This document shows positions 16,554 to 24,634 of a DNA stretch of 64,000 nucleotides, piece after piece. The DNA is from CAZQRP01 sp964596125. Lineage in GTDB: Bacteria; Chloroflexota; Dehalococcoidia; GIF9; UBA5629. The stretch spans positions 186,001-250,000 of the forward strand of contig CAZQRP010000001.1 in assembly GCA_964596125.1 (NCBI GenBank), given 5' to 3'. A model generated the notes under the pieces. That model was not told where the DNA came from, did no database searches, and worked only from the letters and a program-made list of their open reading frames with translations. The position numbers and the translations under genes were made by a program. The stretch's first letter is position 1. Each line of letters begins with the position of its first letter.

Positions 16554-17468
16554 CTAAACCACAGTATTCATTACTCTGTAAAGCTTCAGACTATCTTCAA
16601 ACTTTACTGACCGTGTATATCTTACCACCATGTCTAGGCTTTCCCAGCCTCCAAGCCTCATAATGTGCTCAATGTACATTCCAGCACGATGCAGATTGGA
16701 GGCAAATGTTCTCCTGAAGGTGTGAGGATTGCAGGGAAGCCCAGTTCTTTTTGCAAGTTCAAGAAGCATATTTTGAATGCCTCTAGGCTTCATATGCCAG
16801 ATGTTTTCACCTATACCATTCTGCGAAATGAGTTCTTCCAGTAATGTAGAAGTTTTATCAGTAAAAGGTGCTTTCCTTTGCTTTTTACCTTTGCCCCAGA
16901 TGGTGATAGTGCAGTTTGTCCAGTCAATATCACTAACTTTAATGCTGGCTAATTCGCTCAGTCTCATTCCACTATCGGCAAACAGAGAAATGATAGCTTT
17001 ATGTGTTAGGCTATCAACTTGCTCAATTAAATAGTTCACTTGCTCCATGGTCAAACTAGGGAGTATAGGCTTAGATGGTTTCGGTGCATCAACCTTTTTA
17101 AGTGGATTATTTTTCAAGTAGTCATTTCTCACAAGCCAGTTAACAAAAACCCGTATAGCTCTGAAATAAGCAAATTTCCCACCAGTGTTGCATTGCAGAT
17201 TATCCAAAAAGGAATTTATACCTTCAGGTGTTAACTCATAGTAATTCACAAATGGGTTGAGACAAGTATTGTAAAATGCTATAGTATGACGAGATAGCCC
17301 TTGCCTTCTATTGGATAAGAATTTTGTTAACAACTCTCTTTGTCTTTTATGAAATTTTGTTAACAATCCAGTAAGTTTTACGTTCGGGGAAGTGTCGGAA
17401 CTGGCAGACGAGCATGACTTAGGATCATGTGCCGCAAGGCGTAGGGGTTCGAGTCCCCTCTTCCCCAT
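16554..17468 (-). CDS. int(C): tyrosine recombinase catalytic part of the split integrase
   Basis: Read from ATG 17468 the frame has 304 codons, but codons 1-14 are antisense to the 3' half of tRNA-Leu and 15-28 to the att repeat, so only the part from 17385 down belongs to the element. The SAM-like core-binding domain and the complete catalytic set are present: Arg in GMRLSELASI, Lys in GKGKKQRK, His/Arg in PHTFRRTF, Trp in LGGWES replacing the second His, and the nucleophile Tyr in VRYTRS. In the reconstituted 342-residue protein these are R207, K231 or K234, H287, R290, W313 and Y322. It is probably inactive or N-terminally altered while integrated. Confidence 0.85.
   Translation of the reverse strand: MGKRGLEPLRLAAHDPKSCSSASSDTSPNVKLTGLLTKFHKRQRELLTKFLSNRRQGLSRHTIAFYNTCLNPFVNYYELTPEGINSFLDNLQCNTGGKFAYFRAIRVFVNWLVRNDYLKNNPLKKVDAPKPSKPILPSLTMEQVNYLIEQVDSLTHKAIISLFADSGMRLSELASIKVSDIDWTNCTITIWGKGKKQRKAPFTDKTSTLLEELISQNGIGENIWHMKPRGIQNMLLELAKRTGLPCNPHTFRRTFASNLHRAGMYIEHIMRLGGWESLDMVVRYTRSVKFEDSLKLYRVMNTVV
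17323..17365. repeat. two TTTGTTAACA copies: putative integrase arm sites, right
   Basis: TTTGTTAACA at 17323-17332 and 17356-17365, 33 bp apart, inside the int(C) coding sequence. In the protein they appear as the repeated LLTKF peptides. They mirror the two copies at 12445 and 12469 across the att site in the circular form. Confidence 0.55.
17386..17425 (+). repeat. right attachment repeat (5' half of intact tRNA-Leu)
   Basis: Second copy of the 40-bp repeat. It supplies nucleotides 1-40 of the functional tRNA, ending one base after the anticodon loop. The anticodon stem CATGA/TCATG around the 7-base loop is a natural inverted repeat for the crossover. Confidence 0.9.
17386..17467 (+). tRNA. 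tRNA-Leu (anticodon UAG)
   Basis: Acceptor GGGGAAG pairs perfectly with CTTCCCC; anticodon stem CATGA/TCATG encloses the loop CTTAGGA with anticodon TAG; the variable arm GCC-GCAA-GGC and T arm AGGGG-TTCGAGT-CCCCT complete a class II tRNA. Discriminator A at 17467; CCA is not encoded. Its 5' half is supplied by the integrated element, and I see no convincing promoter in the element DNA directly upstream, so its expression may depend on readthrough or a weak new promoter. Confidence 0.95.
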
Positions 17469-17615
17469 TTAAACATGGGAAAAAGGATCGCTTGTGGAAG
17501 CGAAAAACAGTGTTTAAGGCACATGACCCTTTCACGAAACCTATATGAGTGTGGGTTCGACTGATAGTACATGAGTTCGGTAACATTAGTTAGGCGGGTC
17601 CCGAAATGAAAAATC

Positions 17616-17840
17616 ATGAGCACACATATGGGTTACCGCACATCTCTTCGTTCCATGGTACAGGGATCCATCCTTTGCCAGCAAGCCGAAGGCAAGAGCC
17701 CACATACTGTGGAGTATTACAAAGGAGTTCTGCACCGCCTGCTCTGGTATGCTAACAAAGAAGGTTGGCCCGAGGAAGTACAGCTAGTATGCGAGTGGCA
17801 TGTCAGAGACTTTCTTGGCTATGTTACTCGGCCAGATAGA
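17616..17840 (+). pseudogene. truncated tyrosine recombinase (N-terminal domain only)
   Basis: About 75 codons from ATG 17616 encode the core-binding domain of a different phage-type integrase (EGKSPHTVEYYKGVLHRLLW, then FLGYV). The sequence leaves the family after about 17840 and runs into the end of the convergent MFS gene at 17902. The catalytic domain is missing. It lies 150 bp downstream of tRNA-Leu and is probably the remnant of an earlier insertion at this tRNA. Confidence 0.7.
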
Positions 17841-17901
17841 ATTGCTCTACTTATTGCGATTGCAACCGTCATCAATATAGTTACACCTGAATACTATTAT
17901 T

Positions 17902-19137
17902 TTATCTTAATACTGGTTTGAGCGATATAGAAAATAAGAGACCCAGAGTGCCGACAACTGCGCAAACTACGAAAGCCATTTGATAGTTTCCGGCAACATC
18001 AAACAAAAATCCGGTTACGAATGGACCAAGGGCGTCCCCTAATACAAAGCCAGCGCTGATAATTCCGGATATAGAACCATGCGATTTTATCCCAAATAAT
18101 TCAGCGGTTACGGTTGACTCGGTCGGTGCCGTACCGCCAGAACCGACACCAAAGACAATCGCACATAGGTAGAACATCCATACTTCTCTAGCCAAGACAA
18201 ACCCAAATAATCCTGCTACCAACATAATGAAGCTGATGACACAAACCTGCCTACTTCCAATCTTGTCGGCAAAACCGCCCAGCACAATACAGCCGATGGC
18301 AGTTAATGCGCCGATGACCGCCAGAACATTGGCAGCGGTCATGGCTGAAATTCTCAGGTCGGTTATATGAGGTACAAGATGTACGTTTATGGTCATCAGG
18401 CAGTACCCCAGGCTTGTGAACATAATTAACGTAATAAAGAATTGTTTTGTGTGAATTGCTTCCCTGAGAGATAATCCCTCATCGCCTGCAGCTAATCCAT
18501 GTTTTCCTTCATTATTTACACTATAAGGCAATAGTCCCATCTTACCCGGATCACGTCGTAGAAATTGAGCAGCTAGAATACCAATTACCAGAACTACACT
18601 TCCTATTATGATATATGATAGACGCCAGTCGTAAACAGCAATTAGCCAGTTGGCTACCGGTGGCATAATGAATCCACCTATGCCTAAACCAGCTATAACT
18701 ATTCCCGTCATAATGCCTCTCCTTGTAACAAACCATCTGGCAATGGTTGATAATAGTGAGACAAATTGCCCCCCCATACTCATTCCTATAACCAACCCGT
18801 AGAATAGATATAGCTGCCAAATAGAACCTAGTTGTGACATTAACAGATAGCCAATACCCAAAAAGAAGCCGCAAAGTGTCATTACAAAGCGTGGCCCGAG
18901 CTTATCATTCAATATGCCCAAGAGTGGTGCACCTATTGCCTGGAACAGCATGGATACTGTGAAGGCACCAGAGGTCAGTGTTCTGGTCCAGCCAAATTCG
19001 TTGAGCATTGGTTTGAAAAACACACCAAAGCTATAACGGGTGCCATAGTTCAATATAGTAATCAACAAAGCGGCTACAACCACAATGTAGCCATAGAAAA
19101 AATGTCTGTTGTACCAGGACGATTGATAATTGGTCAC
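17902..19137 (-). CDS. MFS transporter, oxalate/formate antiporter-like
   Basis: A complete 411-residue, 12-TM permease starting at GTG 19137. It has the family's GILNDKLGPRFVM loop, VNVHLVPHITD in the middle, and a second motif GGFADKIGSRQV. It is paralogous to the truncated gene at the window start (MSQLGSIWQLYLFYG shared), so two copies flank the 1-18 kb region. Likely imports or exchanges monocarboxylates; substrate not determined. Confidence 0.85.
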   Translation of the reverse strand: MTNYQSSWYNRHFFYGYIVVVAALLITILNYGTRYSFGVFFKPMLNEFGWTRTLTSGAFTVSMLFQAIGAPLLGILNDKLGPRFVMTLCGFFLGIGYLLMSQLGSIWQLYLFYGLVIGMSMGGQFVSLLSTIARWFVTRRGIMTGIVIAGLGIGGFIMPPVANWLIAVYDWRLSYIIIGSVVLVIGILAAQFLRRDPGKMGLLPYSVNNEGKHGLAAGDEGLSLREAIHTKQFFITLIMFTSLGYCLMTINVHLVPHITDLRISAMTAANVLAVIGALTAIGCIVLGGFADKIGSRQVCVISFIMLVAGLFGFVLAREVWMFYLCAIVFGVGSGGTAPTESTVTAELFGIKSHGSISGIISAGFVLGDALGPFVTGFLFDVAGNYQMAFVVCAVVGTLGLLFSISLKPVLR

Positions 19138-19454
19138 GGTGAGCTAACTGTTAGCTGATCTCCTCTATCATAATTGAGAAATTGTAGCATAAATCTGTGG
19201 AACACTATCTTCAACACATTATAACTTGTTACGGTTCACGCGGGATCTATTCTGAGTAACAGAATTATATTTGGTCTAGTCTTTATTTGGTAACAATCCG
19301 CTAAATCGTGCAACGAAAAAGAAGGTAGCCTATTGCTCCTTTATCAATACTGTAAAATTGTTAGATCACCACAGGACAAGCGTCGGGATATCAACTCGTA
19401 TTGCCTCATAAATACCCTGTTACAGCAGGCTTATGATTGAGGATTTGCAAACAG
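19138..19454. other. intergenic, nothing recognised
   Basis: About 320 bp upstream of the MFS gene and downstream of the DUF3999 gene; no gene, repeat or clear promoter found. Confidence 0.4.
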
Positions 19455-20771
19455 TTATTGCCCAGGCGGAGGGAGAACCTTCCGAATTTGGCGAAAGATG
19501 ACGAATAGTAAGATCGCAAGTGCGATAACGGCTGCAGCCACTACTGTTGGGAACAGCCAGGGAAAACGCTCACTGACCGGTGGCTTCTTTTCCACAAAGT
19601 CAGGATTTGTACTTTGGGGACTGAGCTTAGCTTCAGGAAGTATATCAGTCTCCAGATATGGGAAGATCCGCTCTATGTCGTAAGAAGGCTGCTGGGCCTT
19701 GTCATTGCCGTAGTACAGCTTGTATGATTGCTGCGGATCAGTGGCGAACACCAGCCTGCGCCACAAGCCCCACACGTTAACCTCCTGAACGGTAAGCGGC
19801 GGGCTATCTTCGTCATGAATAACCAGGCGAAGATAGCGAGAGGTGATCTCGGGATAGGTAATTATTAGGTTCTTGCCGACAAACTTGGGGGTATCGAAAA
19901 TGTATATGTCAGCTCGCTGTGTAATAATGGTCCATAGCTTACGGTCTGGACTTGCCTCCAGGGTAACCTCCCGATAGAAGTTGACATCAGGGACGACAAT
20001 GGCTAGGCGGTAGCTGGGCAGTCCTGATGTGCCGAGGTCTACCTCCACGTTTGTAGTTCGTTGTTCAGCATCACGGCTTTTACCCACAATAGAAGCGGTC
20101 CATGGTATCTCTCGCGCCGATGTATCTTTAACAAAGAAGACAATGGCGCCAGCTATCTCCAAAGGCCCTCCCCCTTCATCAGCTATCCTAACGCGCAGGT
20201 AACGTGCGGTGCTGTCTGGATACCTCATTCGAGTATCCCTTGTACGGAACTTTCGCTCCTTCATTGTGAAATCGTAGATTGTTTTCTCGGCTACCTGTAT
20301 CCAGGTGCTTCCGTCGTTGCTAGTTTCCACCGTGGCCGTGCGGCCAAAGTCGGTAGAGGGAGACTGAATCTCGATTTCGTTATGCAGCATCCCCTGGCGC
20401 TTCAAGTCAATGGTAAATGTAGTATAGCGTCCGGTAACATAGCCTTTTTCATAAATGGCTAGCTGTTGAGGTGGCTCAGGAACCGGAATACGCTGATATG
20501 CCGCTTTTCTTATTTCCAGTTTATAAGGAATTTCACCATTATCATCGGCAATAATGCGAAGGTCGGCCAGACCGGTTGCTGCGCCGGCAAACACCTCATG
20601 GTCGGGGGCCAGTTCAATAAGTCCGCCGGGCTGTAGCCCCGAAGGCAAGGTGATAGTTTTGACGTAGCGCCAATCACGCTGCGTAAAGTCGGCAGCGGCG
20701 CTGGCAGATGACAGTAATATAAGCACTAAGGTAATGATAAATATTTTTAGACCCGGCGGTCTATTTATCAA
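19455..20771 (-). CDS. DUF3999-like envelope protein
   Basis: A 438-residue protein with an N-terminal signal peptide (LVLILLSSASAAA) and one C-terminal TM helix (about 405-428). The exported part holds two discoidin-like beta domains (VETSNDGSTWIQVAE, LEASPDRKLWTIIT). This matches the DUF3999 family, which usually sits beside DUF2339 membrane proteins, as here. It starts with TTG overlapping the DUF2339 stop by 11 bp, so the two are translationally coupled. Role unknown, probably envelope or polysaccharide related. Confidence 0.8.
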   Translation of the reverse strand: MINRPPGLKIFIITLVLILLSSASAAADFTQRDWRYVKTITLPSGLQPGGLIELAPDHEVFAGAATGLADLRIIADDNGEIPYKLEIRKAAYQRIPVPEPPQQLAIYEKGYVTGRYTTFTIDLKRQGMLHNEIEIQSPSTDFGRTATVETSNDGSTWIQVAEKTIYDFTMKERKFRTRDTRMRYPDSTARYLRVRIADEGGGPLEIAGAIVFFVKDTSAREIPWTASIVGKSRDAEQRTTNVEVDLGTSGLPSYRLAIVVPDVNFYREVTLEASPDRKLWTIITQRADIYIFDTPKFVGKNLIITYPEITSRYLRLVIHDEDSPPLTVQEVNVWGLWRRLVFATDPQQSYKLYYGNDKAQQPSYDIERIFPYLETDILPEAKLSPQSTNPDFVEKKPPVSERFPWLFPTVVAAAVIALAILLFVIFRQIRKVLPPPGQ

Positions 20772-22677
20772 TAAAAACTCCCTTGATCATCTTACCATAG
20801 CGCTGGTAAAGGTAAGCGCTGGCCAGCAGGAGCAGTCCTAGGCCAATGAAAGCACCGATGCGATAGCCCATCTCCAGCTTAAACACATCGTAGACAAACA
20901 CCTTGGCAATAGGGATTACGAGCAGACCCAAAGCGCCAAGCCGCAAGTATCGCCAGCGTTTAACTATACCAATAACCAGTCCAATGACAGCGTAAACTGC
21001 CCAGACCGCTGTAAGCGACAGATTCTGCGCACTACCGAGCCCTTCCCTGGCAACTGGCTCCGCAGTTCTCATGGCGCTTTCAAAGGAATTCCAGACCTCA
21101 AAACTCAGTATCCAGAGGGAAAGGAAGTTGGCGGCGATCAGAAGAGTTGAGGCAGGCATACTCCATTCTGGAAAGGTACCCCTCTGTCGCCATAGAAGAT
21201 AAGCAGTAAAGTATGTAGCAGCGATGCCCACTATGAAGGCAAGAAAACGCTCGTTCAGTATCGGTTGAAAGGTACGTATATTTACCGGAGTATCGAATCT
21301 TAATAGCCGTCCTATCATGATGACGAAGATAATATAGCTATAAATGCGGAGTTGAGGCATCCGCAGAGTGAATGATAACCACATGAGGACAACCAACTCA
21401 GCCGCCCAAGCTATGGTCGTCCACGCGGTGTCCCTGAGCTGGATAGGTATAGCCACGGTTAGGAAGACCAGAGCAATGGCTAGAGCGAACAAGCTGAGCC
21501 TTACGTTCTCGGTACTTTGTTTAAGGGTAAACCAAGATAAAGCACCATAGAACAGTGCTAGCAGGAGAACAAAGCCTCCCATCCAAACACGGAGATCACC
21601 CCACATCAGTCCAAGGCTTATGCCAAGGTAAGCAGCGGCATTAATCACCATCAGAGTATAGTCAAAGGCCTGAGGCAGGCGACGCCAGACGATGTGGTAG
21701 AGAGAGGTAGCACCGACGAAGATAAGAAAGATAATTGTTATACCTACCTCGGCAGTAGCCACGCTGACCCATCTGTTAAACTCACCATGCCAGAAGCCAA
21801 AGGCTATTAGTGAACAGAATAGCGCCAGAAGTGTGAACCAGCGCCAATTGCGGAAGGTAGACAGTATAAGAACACCAAGATCAACCACAATGACATAGAC
21901 CAGTAACTGAATGGCCTGACCCGTCCCGTCGGCCGGCTCTCTTCCCCCTGAGGCACCTAAGATAAAAGGGGCAAAGAATGCACCGATGATACCTATTACC
22001 GCCAGGGCCATGGAATCATAGTAAAGGGCTAGTGCTGCCGAAGCTACACTGACCAGCAACAGGAAGGTAACGGCGACATAAATGTGAATCAAGTCATAGA
22101 TAGCAAAGGAAGCGAAGATAGACAGGTAAAGTATAGCGATACCACCACCGCTGAGAACCCGGGTCAAGATCGGGTATCGCCCCCGCCAGTAATAGCCTAA
22201 TCCAAGCATAGCCATGCCACCCACAATGCCTAGAATGACTCGCCCGGTGGGACCGATCCAGTTATTATCAAAGGCAAATTTCAGGAAGAAGCCGACGCCG
22301 ATAATGAGGGCAATGATACCTATTCTCGCCAGCCAGCTACCCCCTAAAATCTGCTCCCACTCCCGTTCCTTGACCGTAGTTGGTTTAACTCTATGAGGTG
22401 GAACCTCTTCTGCTAGAAGTGGAGTTATCTCTTGGCTCGGAGTCTCCGGAGCGGGTACCGGCTGCGATGTGCGTGCAGCTACACTTTGCCGGCGATCTAA
22501 AGCATCCAAACGGTCTGTTATCTGGGCAACCAGTTCCCGTAGCTGACGTACCTCCTCCTCAATTGCCCTTGGCTGTTCCTGAGGACCTTCCGGCTCAGAT
22601 GTGGGGAGAGGAGAACCACAAAAGTTGCAGAAACGAGTATCTGGCTGATTTTCTCTTTGGCAGTTAGGGCACAGCAT
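20761..22677 (-). CDS. DUF2339 polytopic membrane protein
   Basis: A 638-residue protein. It begins with a zinc ribbon (CPNCQREN, then CNFCG), continues with a short coiled coil (residues 35-65) and a proline-rich linker, then about 18 TM helices from residue 115 to the end. The start ATG 22677 has a GGAGGT site. DUF2339/DUF3999 pairs are widespread and uncharacterised; transport or assembly of a cell-surface component is often suspected. The fused zinc ribbon is typical of Chloroflexota-like versions. Confidence 0.85.
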   Translation of the reverse strand: MLCPNCQRENQPDTRFCNFCGSPLPTSEPEGPQEQPRAIEEEVRQLRELVAQITDRLDALDRRQSVAARTSQPVPAPETPSQEITPLLAEEVPPHRVKPTTVKEREWEQILGGSWLARIGIIALIIGVGFFLKFAFDNNWIGPTGRVILGIVGGMAMLGLGYYWRGRYPILTRVLSGGGIAILYLSIFASFAIYDLIHIYVAVTFLLLVSVASAALALYYDSMALAVIGIIGAFFAPFILGASGGREPADGTGQAIQLLVYVIVVDLGVLILSTFRNWRWFTLLALFCSLIAFGFWHGEFNRWVSVATAEVGITIIFLIFVGATSLYHIVWRRLPQAFDYTLMVINAAAYLGISLGLMWGDLRVWMGGFVLLLALFYGALSWFTLKQSTENVRLSLFALAIALVFLTVAIPIQLRDTAWTTIAWAAELVVLMWLSFTLRMPQLRIYSYIIFVIMIGRLLRFDTPVNIRTFQPILNERFLAFIVGIAATYFTAYLLWRQRGTFPEWSMPASTLLIAANFLSLWILSFEVWNSFESAMRTAEPVAREGLGSAQNLSLTAVWAVYAVIGLVIGIVKRWRYLRLGALGLLVIPIAKVFVYDVFKLEMGYRIGAFIGLGLLLLASAYLYQRYGKMIKGVFIDK

Positions 22678-22981
22678 AATTTACCTCCTTCCTACCATCT
22701 TGATTCTACCTTAGCATATAAGTTTTAGCAATATTGTCATGCCAACCTTGTTTCCGTCCACCACTGACAATATAGAGAAAGCCCAGCTACGGCATAGAGC
22801 ATTCGGCCTTCATGACTTTACTATCGATCTACATCCTGCCCAGAGTCTGACCTTCGAGGCTGTTCTGACTTTGTTCTATGTGTAAAAGGACTCTCATGCG
22901 GGGTCACAAAAAGCCAAAAAGTTTTGTTCACAGTTTACAATATAGTAGAATTAGTCAATTTAAGCTTTTGAGGAAGCAATT
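22678..22981. other. divergent intergenic region, nothing specific
   Basis: About 300 bp between the leftward DUF2339 gene and the rightward DinB gene; it must hold promoters for both, but no strong consensus pair was found. Confidence 0.35.
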
Positions 22982-23506
22982 ATGGAGTGGCAACAATTGC
23001 TCATTGATACCTTTGAACTAATATTGCAAGGACTGGAGCAAGTACTGGCTAACATCTCGCAAGTCGACTTGGATGAGCAACCTCATCTCGACAGCAACAG
23101 TATGGGTTGGCTTACCTGGCATTTGACACGAACTCAAGATAGAGCTATTGTGGACCTACCAGGAGAGAAACAAATTTGGATAGAAAACGGATGGTATGCG
23201 AGATTCAACCGTGCACCCGATCCCTCAGATACAGGACTGGGGCATAAATCGGAGGATGTTGCCATGTTTAAATCACCCGGTGTTATAACTTTGCCAGAAT
23301 ACCACAGAGAAATAGTTGAGCGGTCAAAACGCTGTCTAAACAGTCTCTCTACATCAGAGCTGGGGCGGAAATTAGATCATCCAAGGTTCCCCATGGTTGG
23401 AGCACGTTTAGTGGCCGTGCTTAGTGATAATTTTCAGCTTAGCGGATTGATACCTAATAAAGCCCAGGCCATATATAATTCTGGTATTCCATCACGCTTT
23501 AGCTAG
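22982..23506 (+). CDS. DinB-like protein with altered C-terminal metal site
   Basis: A 174-residue four-helix DinB/DUF664-type protein. The first metal-ligand region, GWLTWHLTRTQDR, is intact, as is the LPEYHREIVER helix. Near the C-terminus, where relatives have SDNLQH(A/S)G with the last histidine ligand, this protein reads SDNFQLSG and then a tail unlike the family. It may have lost metal binding or decayed. DinB proteins are thiol S-transferases or of unknown function. A GAGGAAGC site precedes ATG 22982. Confidence 0.7.
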   Translation: MEWQQLLIDTFELILQGLEQVLANISQVDLDEQPHLDSNSMGWLTWHLTRTQDRAIVDLPGEKQIWIENGWYARFNRAPDPSDTGLGHKSEDVAMFKSPGVITLPEYHREIVERSKRCLNSLSTSELGRKLDHPRFPMVGARLVAVLSDNFQLSGLIPNKAQAIYNSGIPSRFS

Positions 23507-23571
23507 ATATATGATCATCTAGATGTATAATCATTATGAACACTTAGTTATAAGTGAAGAAAGGGGAGGTA

Positions 23572-24075
23572 ATGGTGAAGAAATATAAATGGTGTCTTGT
23601 CCCACTCTTAGGGATAGCCTTTCTATTAATTAGTCTAATCATTGCCTGTGACTCCGCACCTACTTCAGTACCTCCTAAACAACCTCCTCTGGCTCCTGTA
23701 CCAGAATCTAAGCCTCAGCCTGATTCTATTCCTAAACCAATAGTAACACCACCGATAATAAAAATAGTGAAACCAGATTTGGTTATTGTAGATATGTGGC
23801 GGTCGGGATTGTATTGGTATTACAAAATAAAGAATCAGGGTAATGCAGATGCTAGTGCAACAACTACTTCAGTATTGTTTATAGATGGTCAACTCGAAGC
23901 AAACGATTCTGTAGATCCTCTGGCTACTGGGGCAATACGTACTGAGAAATTCACACATCAATATTCATGTGGGTTTGGGTGGCATAACTACAAAGTACGT
24001 GCTGATATACTCAACGCAGTAAATGAAAGTAACGAGGAGAACAATGTGCGTATTGAATATTTTAATTGTCCATGA
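23572..24075 (+). CDS. CARDB-domain lipoprotein
   Basis: A signal peptide with lipobox (LISLIIAC) is followed by a proline-rich linker of about 45 residues and a C-terminal CARDB/APHP-like beta-sandwich (KPDLVIVDMW, IKNQGNADASATT, NAVNESNEENN). CARDB domains are adhesion modules on surface proteins. GGGGAGG ends 2 bases before ATG 23572 and 5 before GTG 23575; either may be used, and the longer 23554 start is unlikely. Surface-anchored, binding partner unknown. Confidence 0.75.
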   Translation: MVKKYKWCLVPLLGIAFLLISLIIACDSAPTSVPPKQPPLAPVPESKPQPDSIPKPIVTPPIIKIVKPDLVIVDMWRSGLYWYYKIKNQGNADASATTTSVLFIDGQLEANDSVDPLATGAIRTEKFTHQYSCGFGWHNYKVRADILNAVNESNEENNVRIEYFNCP

Positions 24076-24427
24076 CCAAGGCCATTTTAACGAGCAAGAC
24101 GGTAGGACCAATAAACTAAGTGAGTCGATCTGGCTTCTTCTTTGCACCTGGCTTTGGAATCCTCTGAAGCGCGGTATCATTGCCTGAGTATTTTCACTAT
24201 AACTCTATGTTACAGTTAAATATATTTCTCTTTTGTAGCCCTGGCTCTTTCCAATCCTGAACATATTCGTTCATTAAAAAGGACGAACCCGAACATTTCA
24301 CGCCGATTTCCGACTAGATTCCATTTGGCAGAGAGGATTATTTTAATGGCGTTTCGTAGGATTTTGTGGATAACTTGGGGTTATGTTCAGGGTAATTATT
24401 TCTTCTGCCGCTAAAACTCTTACGGCC
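24076..24427. other. intergenic, nothing recognised
   Basis: About 350 bp between convergent genes; no terminator hairpin with T-tract found. Confidence 0.35.
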
Positions 24428-24568
24428 TTAACTCTTCCCGATCCTAAACATCTTGGTTCCACAATTAGGACACACACCCTGAGTTGCCGGCCTTCCGTTT
24501 TTCAAAGTTACGGCCTTGGCATCCTTCATTTCCCTCTTGGTCAGGCATTTCATACAGTATGCTTGTAT
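24428..24568 (-). CDS. DUF5679 zinc-ribbon protein, apparent ATA start
   Basis: A 46-residue protein matching the DUF5679 family over its length: QAYCMKCLTKREM, then NGRPATQGVCPNCGTKMF, with two CxxC knuckles. Relatives begin MQAYCMKC. Here the initiator position reads ATA (minus strand 24568-24566), with a perfect AAAGGAGGT five bases upstream. Either AUA is used as a start, or a recent G-to-A change has weakened or killed the gene. The next upstream ATG (24631) lies before the ribosome-binding site and would add 21 unrelated residues. Confidence 0.7.
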   Translation of the reverse strand: MQAYCMKCLTKREMKDAKAVTLKNGRPATQGVCPNCGTKMFRIGKS

Positions 24569-24634
24569 CGTTGACCTCCTTTTTTCGTTCAGTATACTAT
24601 GCTCCAATCGAATGTCAAGAGTACTAGGCAATTC

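Larger units (their letters stand above)
12389..17425. mobile_element. 5-kb integrative element in tRNA-Leu(UAG) with a split integrase gene
   Basis: The element is bounded by exact 40-bp direct repeats (12389-12428 and 17386-17425) equal to the first 40 nucleotides of tRNA-Leu(UAG); identity stops at the next base on each side. The intact tRNA is at the right end, the orphan 5' half at the left. Between them lie a short HTH ORF, a KAP NTPase, a HEPN/zinc-ribbon gene and a tyrosine recombinase. Circularising 12429-17385 with one repeat fuses the HTH ORF and the recombinase ORF in frame into 343 codons including stop. I infer an SSV-like element whose attP lies inside int. The cargo looks like a defence module; no replication or conjugation gene is visible. 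Confidence 0.85.

Noticed and set aside
17426..17468. First 14 codons of the recombinase frame as true integrase N-terminus
   Set aside because: They are antisense of the host tRNA 3' half. The native N-terminus is better explained by the HTH piece at the left end of the element.
17378..17623. Minus-strand frame across tRNA-Leu encoding an 81-residue peptide with SNPYALRH
   Set aside because: It is the antisense of the tRNA gene, a well-known source of spurious proteins; it has no ribosome-binding site.
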